This document shows, in pieces, positions 52,880 through 61,266 of a DNA stretch of 64,000 nucleotides. Under the pieces are notes generated by a model. The model saw only the letters and a program-made list of their open reading frames with translations. It did not search any database and was not told where the DNA came from. The DNA is from Pontixanthobacter luteolus (GTDB taxonomy: Bacteria > Pseudomonadota > Alphaproteobacteria > Sphingomonadales > Sphingomonadaceae), in assembly GCF_009828095.1 (NCBI RefSeq), contig NZ_WTYP01000002.1, positions 5,001-69,000 of the forward strand, in the 5' to 3' direction. Position 1 is the stretch's first letter. Each line of letters begins with the position of its first letter. A program made the translations under genes and the position numbers.

Positions 52880-54538
52880 CTATTTGAGCCGGTTTGCCCT
52901 GATCGAGAATTCGCTCGGGCGCCGCAGCGGAACCACCAAACGGCAGGTTACACCCTCTGGCTTGAAGCTAAGCTCCACCGGATTGCGCAGTTCGTGCGCA
53001 ACAATCTTTTCGATCAGATTCGTGCCAAATCCGTTCTGCCTGTTCTGAGGCACGGGCGGACCGCCGCTTTCCGTCCAGAATACTTCTGCGAGACTGTCCG
53101 TCAGCTTGCTCCACTTGACGGTCACTTTACCGCCCGCAGTGCTCAGCGCGCCATACTTGGCAGCATTGGTCGCAAGCTCGTGGATAGCGAGGCCCAGCGA
53201 AAGAGCGTCATTGGGCGCCAGTTCGACGTCCGGGCCCTCCAGCTCAAGCACTTTGTCGTGGTGCCGCGCATAAGGGGCCATTTCCGCTTCCACCAGCGCA
53301 CGTATCGGGGTGGTCCCCCAGTCCGATTGGGTCAGCAAATCATGCGTGGCCGAAAGCGCGCGAATACGGCCGTCCAGACTGTCGGCAAATTCGTCGAGAC
53401 TGTTTGAGCGGCGGCGGGTCAGCGCGATGATCGACAAGACGTTGGCCAGCGTGTTCTTGACCCGGTGATTGAGTTCGCGGGTCAGCGAATTACGGATCGA
53501 ATTCTGCTCTTCGAACCAGTTGAGCGATGCCCGGTCTTCCAGCGCCTGGCGGGTCAGCAAACGCGCGACAACAATCAACAGTGTCGCGACGAGGATACCG
53601 AACAGCAAAGTCAGCATGGAAAGCCGCGACAATGTGTTTCCTCTGGCGGATTCAACTTCGAGCAGCATCTCCCGCCCGCCGATCGTCACCGGTTCGGTAA
53701 CGGTAAGCCCGGTGGACAGCGCCGGCTCAATCTCCGCCATAAGCTGGCCGGGGGCGACTTCACCGTCATACAGGCGAAGGCCTTTCTCTCCGCGCGTTTC
53801 GAGTTCCAGTGCCGACGACAGAATGTCCTGGGCGCTGAACGGACTGTAAACGAAGCCTTTCAACCGCTGTGGCGAGCGGCCGTCCTGAAAGACCGGCATG
53901 TACATGATGAACCCGGGATCTGACCCGGCCCCTTCCTGCAACAGGACGAGTTTACCCGATGCGATGGGGCTGCTCGTCCGCTCGGCTTCATCCATTGCCG
54001 CCCTGCGCGTGGCATCGGAATACATGTCGTATCCGATAGCCCGGCGGTTCCGCTCATTATCAGGACGGATATAGGTGACGGGAATAATCTGCGTCTCGTT
54101 CTCGGCAGACTTGGGATACACTTCGATCCGGCTTCCATATTGCTTGATGTACTGGCTCTCGAATTCGTCGACCTCCGACGGGCGCAAGCGTTTGGCCCAG
54201 CCAAACCCCTCCGATCCGCGATAGGCGGAATCAACCCGCAGATTGCTCACAAACCGGTTGAACAAGACCGGGCTGACATCATCGACCGAACTGAACAACG
54301 CAGCCCCTGCACGCAGATACGAGGCTGTCGAGCCGCCACGTCGCTCCAGCGCGGAAGCAACAGCCTGCGCACGTTCACGCAGCTCAGCATGCTCGCGCTG
54401 ATGCTCGCCATCCTCGATAGCATAAACGCTCAGGCTGGTGATCGCCGCAATAAGCAGGAATATCGCAACGGGAACCGCGCGGGGGAACTGCATCAACAGG
54501 CGTCTGGCCTTACGTTCTTTTGGAAACTGCTGAACCAA
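52880..54538 (-). CDS. CHASE domain sensor histidine kinase, HWE type (PhyK-like)
   Basis: A 552-residue membrane kinase: an N-terminal transmembrane segment (AVPVAIFLLIAAITSLSVYA), a periplasmic CHASE domain (FNRFVSNLRVDSAYRGSEGF, IIPVTYIRPDNERNRRAIGY), a second membrane segment (LSMLTLLFGILVATLLIVVA), and a cytoplasmic HWE kinase core with the phospho-His in ELNHRVKNTLANVLSI and an ATP-lid (FGTNLIEKIV). Kinases of this type phosphorylate PhyR. The TTG at 54538 has AAAGGG upstream; an ATG 15 codons later is possible. It is convergent with phyR and divergent from nepR-ecfG, as in other alphaproteobacterial stress loci. Confidence 0.9.
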   Translation of the reverse strand: MVQQFPKERKARRLLMQFPRAVPVAIFLLIAAITSLSVYAIEDGEHQREHAELRERAQAVASALERRGGSTASYLRAGAALFSSVDDVSPVLFNRFVSNLRVDSAYRGSEGFGWAKRLRPSEVDEFESQYIKQYGSRIEVYPKSAENETQIIPVTYIRPDNERNRRAIGYDMYSDATRRAAMDEAERTSSPIASGKLVLLQEGAGSDPGFIMYMPVFQDGRSPQRLKGFVYSPFSAQDILSSALELETRGEKGLRLYDGEVAPGQLMAEIEPALSTGLTVTEPVTIGGREMLLEVESARGNTLSRLSMLTLLFGILVATLLIVVARLLTRQALEDRASLNWFEEQNSIRNSLTRELNHRVKNTLANVLSIIALTRRRSNSLDEFADSLDGRIRALSATHDLLTQSDWGTTPIRALVEAEMAPYARHHDKVLELEGPDVELAPNDALSLGLAIHELATNAAKYGALSTAGGKVTVKWSKLTDSLAEVFWTESGGPPVPQNRQNGFGTNLIEKIVAHELRNPVELSFKPEGVTCRLVVPLRRPSEFSIRANRLK

Positions 54539-54623
54539 GACACCCTTTCACGTTGGCCGGCAGACAAGGAAAACGATAACAGGACGCCGGCTAGGCTTCA
54601 TAAAACTTCATGCTCGTGTGGCT

Positions 54624-54648
54624 GGAACCAAAGAGAGGCCCCATCGTT
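54624..54648 (+). promoter_or_regulatory. EcfG-type promoter of nepR-ecfG (GGAAC-N16-CGTT)
   Basis: GGAAC (54624-54628) and CGTT (54645-54648) are 16 bases apart. The site is 74 bases before the nepR ATG in the divergent region with the kinase gene. It shows autoregulation of the sigma factor operon and matches the phyR promoter in spacing. Confidence 0.85.
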
Positions 54649-54721
54649 CCCCAATTAAACCGCATCAGTTATGGGTATATTCGGCGAGGGCCGGATTTGA
54701 CAGAGGGTCTCTGGAGCTTTG

Positions 54722-54907
54722 ATGAGCATTGATGGAAAAGATTGCGGGCCTCCGGGCTCGAAAAACGAGGCCGCTGCGGCAAAGAATGCAAAGGAATCCT
54801 CGCCGGAATGGGCGAATGGTTTGAAGCAGTTGTACGATTCCGTGGTGGATGAACCGCTTCCGGATGCGTTCAAGGACCTGCTGTCGAAACTGGATGACAA
54901 TTCCTGA
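54722..54907 (+). CDS. nepR: anti-sigma factor NepR
   Basis: A 61-residue protein. The conserved helix block is WANGLKQLYDSVVDEPLPDA followed by FKDLLSKLD, the NepR signature that binds the EcfG sigma factor or, after a stress signal, PhyR. The N-terminal 25 residues are flexible and Ala/Lys-rich. GGAG lies upstream of the ATG. The stop shares one base with the ecfG start (TGATG), so synthesis of sigma and anti-sigma is coupled. Confidence 0.94.
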   Translation: MSIDGKDCGPPGSKNEAAAAKNAKESSPEWANGLKQLYDSVVDEPLPDAFKDLLSKLDDNS

Positions 54908-55518
54908 TGGCCGAATCCAAGCGGACGGCCGCCGAGAAGGCCGATTTCAAACGCGAATTAACCGAGGTTGTCCCTCACCTTCGCGCATTTGCACGCGGCC
55001 TGTGCGGCCGCCCCGATATGGCCGACGACCTTGTCCAGGAAACCATGCTGAAGGCTTGGGCTGCGCAAGAACGCTTCGAACCGGGCACATCTATGCGTGC
55101 CTGGACCTTCGTGATCCTGCGCAACGCCTACCTTACCGATATGCGGCGCAACCGCTTCCGCGGCGAATATGACGAAGGTGTTGCCGAACGAATTCTGACG
55201 GCACCTGCCGGTCAGGAAGAACCAATCCATCTGTCCGACATGCACCGTGCATTGCTGACCCTTCCGCCTGAACGCCGAGAGGCTCTGCTGCTGGTGGGCG
55301 CTGGCGGCTTTTCCTACGAGGAAGCGGCCAGCATCTGCGGCTGTGCAATCGGCACAATCAAGAGCCGTGTCGGGCGTGCACGCGCAACGCTATCGTCCAT
55401 GCTCGAAGATGGTGACATCCCGCAGCGTTCCATCAACGACGAGAGAGCGCACCGCGCAATCCTGGAGGAACTGGACGAAGTGGCAGCCGGCAACGGTCAA
55501 GCTGCGGCCAAGGCCTGA
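54907..55518 (+). CDS. ecfG: general stress sigma factor EcfG (ECF15)
   Basis: A 203-residue ECF sigma factor with region 2 (HLRAFARGLCGRPDMADDLV, QETMLKAWAAQERFEPG, MRAWTFVILRNAYLTDMRRN) and region 4 (ALLTLPPERREALLLVGAGG, SYEEAASICGCAIGTIKSRV, RARATLSSML). The FSYEEAA and GTIKSRVGRAR segments are typical of EcfG. It directs RNA polymerase to GGAAC-N16-CGTT promoters, two of which are visible in this locus. A C-terminal acidic tail follows region 4. Confidence 0.96.
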   Translation: MAESKRTAAEKADFKRELTEVVPHLRAFARGLCGRPDMADDLVQETMLKAWAAQERFEPGTSMRAWTFVILRNAYLTDMRRNRFRGEYDEGVAERILTAPAGQEEPIHLSDMHRALLTLPPERREALLLVGAGGFSYEEAASICGCAIGTIKSRVGRARATLSSMLEDGDIPQRSINDERAHRAILEELDEVAAGNGQAAAKA

Positions 55519-55576
55519 CGCGATTGCCTGACAACCGCACCTTGTCCCCCGCGCATTAAGACGCCACACTAGGCAG

Positions 55577-56740
55577 ATGAGCGGGGACAACTCAGCAACG
55601 GGCGCGGGCCAATCGCGCCCAAGCCGCCGGATGGCTTTTGCCGAGCAGGAATTGCGCCTTATTTCGGCACTGGTGCTACTTATAGGGTTGGGCCTGTTTC
55701 TGGCACTGCCCTTTGTCCTCTCGATAGGTTCGGTCGTATTCCTGCCGGTGACGACCGCGATAATCCTGACGATCATCCTGTCGCCGCTGGCCGACAGGTT
55801 GGCTGCATGGGGAATCCCCAATGTCCTCGCCTCGCTGGGCGCGCTGCTGTTCTTCTTTGCTCTCTTGCTACTGGCCCTCGCGCTGATCCTGCAACCGGCC
55901 GTAGCACTGTTCGACAGTGTCCCGGAAATGGCACGGCAAGTGGGTGACCGCTTCACCGCATTGCGGGATGAATTCGAATGGATCGCCATGGCGGACAAGC
56001 AATTGTCGGCCCTGATGGGCCAATCGGGTGCTCGCGAAGTGGTATTGGCGAGCCCCTCGGTGATCGAACAGCTTGCCTTTGCAACCCCGAGCCTGCTGAT
56101 CGAAACCCTCCTCACCTTGCTGATGGCGTTTTTCATGATCGAGGCACGGGTTCGCCTGCGCCGGCACCTGCTGTTTGACCGCGCAACACACGGCACCAGC
56201 ATCAAGGCCGCACGCGTCATGCGCGAGGTTCAGGACCGTGTTGCCGCCTACATTCTCACCGTTACGTTCATCAATGCCTCGGTCGGAATCGTGGTCGCGC
56301 TCGGCGCGTGGATGCTCGGGGTAGAAGCCCCGGTTATGTGGGGCGGGCTGGCCATGTTGCTGAACTTCCTGCCCTATATCGGGCCGCTGCTTATGACCGC
56401 GCTGCTTACCTTGTTCGGCATCGGCACTGCAGAGACGCTCGTTCTGGGGTTCATTCCGGCCGCTGCGTATCTTGGCCTGCACACCATCGAGGCAAACGTT
56501 GTTACGCCTTCGATCCTGGGTGCACGATTTACCATGAACCCGGTCCTGATCCTGATTGCGCTTAGCTACTTCTCATGGATCTGGGGCGTGTTCGGTGCGC
56601 TGCTGTCCGTGCCGATCTTGCTGATGCTGACCGCATTTTTCGACCACGTAGGCAGACCAAACCTGATCGGCTTCATATTCGGCGAACCGCTATTCGCGAC
56701 AAGTCTGATGGCACTGGGTTCCGACGAAACAACAGACTGA
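55577..56740 (+). CDS. AI-2E/PerM family membrane transporter
   Basis: A 387-residue inner membrane protein with about eight hydrophobic segments, starting after a cytoplasmic N-terminus (LISALVLLIGLGLFLALPFV, then FLPVTTAIILTIILSPLADR). Family landmarks are LNFLPYIGPLLMT, ANVVTPSILGARFTMNPVLI and FSWIWGVFGALLSVPIL. The family includes AI-2 exporters and PerM-type sodium/proton antiporters, so the cargo is not known. It follows ecfG by 58 bases, but no shared promoter is evident. A strong bidirectional terminator ends it. Confidence 0.87.
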   Translation: MSGDNSATGAGQSRPSRRMAFAEQELRLISALVLLIGLGLFLALPFVLSIGSVVFLPVTTAIILTIILSPLADRLAAWGIPNVLASLGALLFFFALLLLALALILQPAVALFDSVPEMARQVGDRFTALRDEFEWIAMADKQLSALMGQSGAREVVLASPSVIEQLAFATPSLLIETLLTLLMAFFMIEARVRLRRHLLFDRATHGTSIKAARVMREVQDRVAAYILTVTFINASVGIVVALGAWMLGVEAPVMWGGLAMLLNFLPYIGPLLMTALLTLFGIGTAETLVLGFIPAAAYLGLHTIEANVVTPSILGARFTMNPVLILIALSYFSWIWGVFGALLSVPILLMLTAFFDHVGRPNLIGFIFGEPLFATSLMALGSDETTD

Positions 56741-56756
56741 ACCCATCACTCACAAC

Positions 56757-56797
56757 AAAAAGGCCCGCCAGTGCAGCAACACTGGCGGGCCTTTGTT
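56757..56797. terminator. bidirectional terminator between convergent genes
   Basis: AAAGGCCCGCCAGTG (56759-56773) and CACTGGCGGGCCTTT (56780-56794) make a perfect 15-base-pair stem with a six-base loop. A-runs and T-runs on both sides suit termination of the AI-2E gene (plus) and the superoxide dismutase gene (minus). Confidence 0.92.
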
Positions 56798-56815
56798 TGT
56801 TCGATCAGGCTGTGA

Positions 56816-57427
56816 TCAGGAAGGGTATTTCCATGTCGTGCCGCGCGCCAGATTTTCCGACGCGAATGCCCAGTTGAGCTTCTTGTTGATCACTCCGTCG
56901 AGGTAGGCCGGACGCGCATTCTGGTGGTCCAGATAATAGGCATGTTCCCACACATCGATCGTCAAAAGCGGGTTGGAATCGCCGTCTGCAAGAGTGTCAC
57001 CGTCGTGGGTTTCTTCGATCGACAGCTTGCCGTCTTTTTCAGCCAGCCACACCCAGCCGCTGGCGAAGTGGCCCGCGCCGCGTTCTGCCAGCTTGCTCTT
57101 CAGATCGTCGACCGAGCCGAATGCTTCATTAATCATCGCGGTGAGTTCTGCGGAAGGCGAAGAGCTCTCTTCGGCCATCGAATGCCAGTAGAACCCGTGG
57201 TTCCAGCTCTGCGCCGAATTGTTGAACAGGCCCTGATTGGAACCGCGCGCCGCAGCGATCACTTCTTCCAGCGATTTGTCTGCGTGATCCGTACCCTCGA
57301 TCGCGTCGTTGGTCTTGGTAACATACGCCTGATGATGCTTGCCGTGGTGAAACGACAGCGTTTCAGCAGAAATGACCGGCGCCAGTGCCGTGTCGGAATA
57401 AGGGAGCGGGGTGAGTGAGAAAGCCAT
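56816..57427 (-). CDS. sodB: Fe/Mn superoxide dismutase
   Basis: A 203-residue superoxide dismutase. Metal ligands: His in LSFHHGKHHQAY, His in SWNHGFYWHSM, Asp and His in DVWEHAYYLDHQN. NNSAQSWNHGFYW and FASGWVWL are typical of the Fe-type branch (Gln in AQSWNH), though metal choice cannot be proved from sequence. Start at 57427, as an in-frame extension of six residues lies within the ribosome binding region (AAGGAGATATC). It detoxifies superoxide in the cytoplasm. A candidate EcfG promoter lies upstream, fitting a stress-response link. Confidence 0.93.
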   Translation of the reverse strand: MAFSLTPLPYSDTALAPVISAETLSFHHGKHHQAYVTKTNDAIEGTDHADKSLEEVIAAARGSNQGLFNNSAQSWNHGFYWHSMAEESSSPSAELTAMINEAFGSVDDLKSKLAERGAGHFASGWVWLAEKDGKLSIEETHDGDTLADGDSNPLLTIDVWEHAYYLDHQNARPAYLDGVINKKLNWAFASENLARGTTWKYPS

Positions 57428-57473
57428 GATATCTCCTTCGATCAATCGAATTGTTGTTAGTCTTTAGCCAACC

Positions 57474-57498
57474 AACGCCTAGTCAGCAAAATCGTTGC
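57474..57498 (-). promoter_or_regulatory. candidate EcfG-like promoter of sodB
   Basis: On the minus strand GCAAC (57494-57498) and CGTT (57474-57477) are separated by 16 bases. The -35 has one mismatch from GGAAC. It sits 47 bases before the sodB start, beside the end of the symporter gene. Plausible but not strong. Confidence 0.4.
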
Positions 57499-57508
57499 AG
57501 GAAAGTGA

Positions 57509-58762
57509 TCAATTTTCCTGTGCGTGATCGACAGTCGCGGTGACCGCGACGTTCATGGTTACATTGGCGAGCGTGCGCATGATGTCCGGCAGCATCTCGA
57601 CCGCAACAAGGATTGCCAGCGGCTCGATCGGGACACCCATCGCCAGCGCAATCGGGCCGATGGATACGACGAAGCTGATCGATCCCGGCAGGCTGACCGA
57701 ACCGACGCTGATGATCAGCGCCACCGCGATACCGGCGGCAAGCAATGCCGGGGTCAACTCCACACCCGCCAGCGTCGCGACATAGATTGCCACCGCCATG
57801 TTCATCGCTGGGCTGGTGACCCGGAAAATCGCCACCGCCAGGGGAAGAACAAAGTCCGCAGTCGTATCACTCACGCTCAGGCGCTTGGCGCTTGCAAGCA
57901 TTGCGGGAAGGCTCGCCAGCGAACTTTGCGTGGAAATTGCGACTGCCTGCGAGGGAAGCATTTCGCGGGCAAATCTGAGCGGGGATTTGCGCGCGCCCAA
58001 CGCAGCAAGCAGGTAAGCTGCCAGCAGGACAATTGCGCCCATTGCCGAAACACTCAGAATATAGTGCGCCAAGGCAGCAAATGCCCCGCCCCCGCTGCGC
58101 GCCGCAACACCCAGCGCCAGCGCGAAGACCCCGATTGGAGCAAGCCAGAGGACCCAGCCGATGATCGTCAGCATGGCATTGGCGAGCGCATGGAAAAACC
58201 CGACCAGTGTTTCGCGTTGACCGGACGGAAGCCGCGAAATGGCCACAGCAAATATGGCAAAGAACAGGGTCAGTGGCAGCATCGCCGTTTCCGCTGCCGC
58301 GGCGATCAGGTTCGGCGCAATCAATGAGGTGATGAAATCGCCCACTTCGGGCACTGCCTGCGCCTCGACATTGTCTGCCACCAGCATGGATGATGCCGCA
58401 TCCGGAATCGGGAATGCCGCAAGCAATGCCGGCATGAACAGGGCCGACACCAGACCGCTGAGCACCAGCATCCCAAGCATTAGCGCCAGCATGGTCCGGG
58501 CGACCTTGCCCGCCTTGGCAGCTTGCGCCATTTGCGAAATCCCCAGCACCAGCAAGGCTGCAACCAGCGGAATAATTGTCATCTGCAAGGCGCGAAGCCA
58601 CAGCGTGCCGACCGGACGCGCGAGCGCCAGCAGCGGATCGATCAGGCTGGAATTGGCAAGTATCAGGCCAAGCGTAAGCCCGGCTATCAGACCGCCGAAG
58701 GTCCACCACACCGGCAGGCGGATGGTTACCAGTTCGACCGGCCCCTTTAATGTCTCGTTCAA
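57509..58762 (-). CDS. dicarboxylate/amino acid:cation symporter (DAACS)
   Basis: A 417-residue SDF-family carrier with eight or so transmembrane segments and two re-entrant loops. Motifs: FGGLIAGLTLGLILANSSL at the start, AVAISTQSSLASLPAML (Ser-rich hairpin 1), FRVTSPAMNMAVAIYVATLA (metal/substrate helix), GSVSLPGSISFVVS (hairpin 2) and DIMRTLANVTMNVAV (Asp, Arg, Thr, Asn of the binding site). It imports glutamate, aspartate or C4-dicarboxylates with sodium or protons. Which substrate is not readable. Starts opposite the glmM gene. Confidence 0.9.
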   Translation of the reverse strand: MNETLKGPVELVTIRLPVWWTFGGLIAGLTLGLILANSSLIDPLLALARPVGTLWLRALQMTIIPLVAALLVLGISQMAQAAKAGKVARTMLALMLGMLVLSGLVSALFMPALLAAFPIPDAASSMLVADNVEAQAVPEVGDFITSLIAPNLIAAAAETAMLPLTLFFAIFAVAISRLPSGQRETLVGFFHALANAMLTIIGWVLWLAPIGVFALALGVAARSGGGAFAALAHYILSVSAMGAIVLLAAYLLAALGARKSPLRFAREMLPSQAVAISTQSSLASLPAMLASAKRLSVSDTTADFVLPLAVAIFRVTSPAMNMAVAIYVATLAGVELTPALLAAGIAVALIISVGSVSLPGSISFVVSIGPIALAMGVPIEPLAILVAVEMLPDIMRTLANVTMNVAVTATVDHAQEN

Positions 58763-58885
58763 ATCATTGCCCCAATTGCTGTGCCAGCCCTTTCCTTTCA
58801 GGCCTAATCGCGCCAGAAGCGCGTGGCAAATCCCGATAGATCATTGCGCGCACAGCGCGAACTTTTTGACGACGAGAAAATATCA

Positions 58886-60223
58886 ATGGCACGCAAGTTT
58901 TTCGGCACCGACGGTATCCGCGGGGAAACCAACAAGGGCGCGATGACCGCGACCATGGCCATGCGCGTTGCGCAGGCTGCAGGCAATTATTTCAATCGCG
59001 GCGACCACCGCCACCGGGTCGTGATCGGCAAGGACACACGCCTATCGGGCTACATGATCGAAAGCGCGCTGGTGGCTGGTTTCACCAGTGTCGGCGTTGA
59101 CGTGATCATGACCGGGCCGCTGCCGACCCCGGCTGTGGCATTGCTGACACGCGAAATGCGCGCCGATCTGGGCGTCATGATTTCTGCCAGCCACAACCCG
59201 TATCAGGATAACGGGCTAAAACTGTTCGGCCCGGACGGCTTCAAGCTCTCCGACGAGGCGGAGACGGAAATCGAACGCATGATCGAAGACCAGCCCGATC
59301 TGGTTCCGGCCTCTGCCATCGGCCGCGCCCGCCGGATCGAGGATGCGAGGGGCCGCTACATTCACGCAGTGAAGCAATCGGTGTCGGATGAAACGCGGTT
59401 CGACGGGCTGAAAGTGGTGGTCGATTGCGCCAACGGCGCGGCATATCAAGTCGCCCCGTCAGCCATCTGGGAACTGGGTGCCGAAGTCGTGACCCTGGGC
59501 GTGTCGCCCAACGGCACCAATATCAATGACGGCGTCGGCTCGACATCGCTTGGCGCGCTGAAGGCCAAGGTGGTCGAAGAAGGCGCCGATATCGGCATTG
59601 CGCTGGACGGTGATGCCGACCGGCTGATCGTGGTCGATGAAAAAGGTCAGACGGTCGACGGCGACCAGATCATGGCGCTGGTCGCAACCCGGATGCACGA
59701 AAAAGGTGATCTGCGCGGCGGAGGGATCGTGGCCACGGTCATGTCCAATCTTGGCCTTGAAAGGTATCTCCAGACGCAGGGCCTGACGCTGGAACGCGCC
59801 AAGGTCGGCGACCGCTATGTGCTCGAAAAAATGCGCGAAGGCGGCTTCAATGTCGGCGGCGAGCAATCGGGCCACATGATCCTGATGGATTACGCGACCA
59901 CCGGCGACGGCACGACCACCGCGCTGCGAATCCTCGCTAGTCTTGTCCGTTCGGGCGTGAAAGCAAGCGAGCTGATGCACCTGTTCGATCCGGTGCCGCA
60001 ATTGCTCAAGAATGTGCGTTATGAAGGCGGCTCTCCGCTGGATAATGAATCGGTCAAAGCCGTGATTGCAGAGGCGGAAACCGAGCTGGCTGGCACGGGC
60101 CGTCTGGTCATTCGTGCGTCAGGTACCGAACCGGTCATCCGGGTCATGGCAGAGGGCGATGACGAGGCGCAGGTGAACCGTGTGGTCGACCGGATATGCG
60201 ATGCTGTGCGGGATGCCTGCTGA
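58886..60223 (+). CDS. glmM: phosphoglucosamine mutase
   Basis: A 445-residue enzyme of the alpha-D-phosphohexomutase family. [15 protein letters not shown] is the N-terminal signature, [14 protein letters not shown] contains the phosphorylated active-site Ser, [13 protein letters not shown] is the magnesium loop, and GEQSGHMI the sugar-binding loop. It converts glucosamine-6-phosphate to glucosamine-1-phosphate for peptidoglycan and LPS. The ATG at 58886 matches the family start; an earlier one would add 21 residues. The stop overlaps the next start (TGATG), opening a three-gene coupled operon. Confidence 0.96.
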   Translation: MARKFFGTDGIRGETNKGAMTATMAMRVAQAAGNYFNRGDHRHRVVIGKDTRLSGYMIESALVAGFTSVGVDVIMTGPLPTPAVALLTREMRADLGVMISASHNPYQDNGLKLFGPDGFKLSDEAETEIERMIEDQPDLVPASAIGRARRIEDARGRYIHAVKQSVSDETRFDGLKVVVDCANGAAYQVAPSAIWELGAEVVTLGVSPNGTNINDGVGSTSLGALKAKVVEEGADIGIALDGDADRLIVVDEKGQTVDGDQIMALVATRMHEKGDLRGGGIVATVMSNLGLERYLQTQGLTLERAKVGDRYVLEKMREGGFNVGGEQSGHMILMDYATTGDGTTTALRILASLVRSGVKASELMHLFDPVPQLLKNVRYEGGSPLDNESVKAVIAEAETELAGTGRLVIRASGTEPVIRVMAEGDDEAQVNRVVDRICDAVRDAC

Positions 60224-60453
60224 TGCTGGAAATGCGACCTGACTGCCAGCGGTGCGGCACCGATCTGAAGGCGGAAACACCCGGCGCATTCATTTGCAGT
60301 TTTGAATGCACTTTCTGCGCCGAGTGTACCGATGCGCTCGACGATATTTGCCCGAATTGCGGCGGCGAGTTGATGGATCGCCCCACCCGCTCGAAACAAA
60401 TGCAGGAAAAATTTCCCGCCAGCACCGATCGCAGGTTCGGGGGCAAGAACTGA
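60223..60453 (+). CDS. DUF1272 zinc-binding protein
   Basis: A 76-residue protein. Opening LEMRPDCQRCGTDLKAE and then ICSFECTFCAECT and CPNCGGELMDRPTR make a small treble-clef/zinc-ribbon family (DUF1272) with three CxxC-type pairs. Its biochemical role is unknown. It shares a base with both neighbours' stop or start codons, lying between glmM and thiD, which is a striking position for an uncharacterised protein. The C-terminus is charged (KQMQEKFPASTDRRFGG). Confidence 0.88.
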   Translation: MLEMRPDCQRCGTDLKAETPGAFICSFECTFCAECTDALDDICPNCGGELMDRPTRSKQMQEKFPASTDRRFGGKN

Positions 60454-61265
60454 TGGCAGGCTCACCGCCGCGCATTCTTTCGATCGCCGGCTCCGACAGT
60501 TCCGGCGGCGCAGGTATTCAGGCCGACATCAAGACCATTTCGATGCTGGGCGGCTATGCAATGACTGCGATCACCGCGGCGACAGCACAAAACACGCTGG
60601 GCGTTCAGGCCATTACACCGTTCCCCGGCGATTTCGTGGCGGCGCAGATCCGGTCCTGCACCGGCGATATCGGCGTGGATGCGATCAAGATCGGCATGTT
60701 GCACGACCCTGATATCGTTACCCATGTGGCAGACGAACTGGATCAGCTGGACGCGGGCATCCCGATAATTCTCGATCCGGTGATGATTTCAACATCCGGC
60801 GCGGCCCTGATTACTCCGGAAACCGTCGCCTTGCTGAGGGAGCGGCTATTTCCGCGCGCCCGCTTGGTCACCCCCAACCTGCCGGAACTGGAGCACCTGG
60901 CCGGGCGCACGCTGCGCACTACCGAACTGATGCGCGATGCGGCGCTGGAACTGGCCGAGCAATATGGTTGTTCGGTACTGGCCAAGGGCGGCCACACCGA
61001 CGACCAGCGGATCATCGACACGCTGATCGGTCCGGGAGACGAACGCGCTGTTTCCTTCGACCACGCACGAATCGATACGCCGCATACCCATGGCACCGGA
61101 TGCACCCTGTCTTCGGCGATCGCGACGCTACTGGGGCACGGCCAGCCGCTCGAACATGCAGTCCGGCTGGGGCGGAAATTTGTCTACCGCGCGATTGAGG
61201 CGGCACCGGGCTTTGGCGGCGGCAATGGGCCGCTGGGTCACCACACCGTTCGCCGGCTCGACTGA
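60453..61265 (+). CDS. thiD: hydroxymethylpyrimidine/phosphomethylpyrimidine kinase
   Basis: A 270-residue ribokinase-fold enzyme. RILSIAGSDSSGGAGIQADI is the N-terminal signature, AITAATAQNTLGVQ and VDAIKIGML follow, and DTPHTHGTGCTLSSAIAT carries the anion hole and catalytic Asp region. It phosphorylates HMP and HMP-P with ATP in thiamine biosynthesis. It is coupled to the DUF1272 gene by TGATG. No TPP riboswitch is visible because it has no leader of its own. The 3' end abuts the convergent LOG-family gene. Confidence 0.94.
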   Translation: MAGSPPRILSIAGSDSSGGAGIQADIKTISMLGGYAMTAITAATAQNTLGVQAITPFPGDFVAAQIRSCTGDIGVDAIKIGMLHDPDIVTHVADELDQLDAGIPIILDPVMISTSGAALITPETVALLRERLFPRARLVTPNLPELEHLAGRTLRTTELMRDAALELAEQYGCSVLAKGGHTDDQRIIDTLIGPGDERAVSFDHARIDTPHTHGTGCTLSSAIATLLGHGQPLEHAVRLGRKFVYRAIEAAPGFGGGNGPLGHHTVRRLD

Positions 61266-61266
61266 A

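Noticed and set aside
57524-58327. 267-residue plus-strand ORF rich in His, Arg and Gln
   Set aside because: Antisense to the symporter gene.
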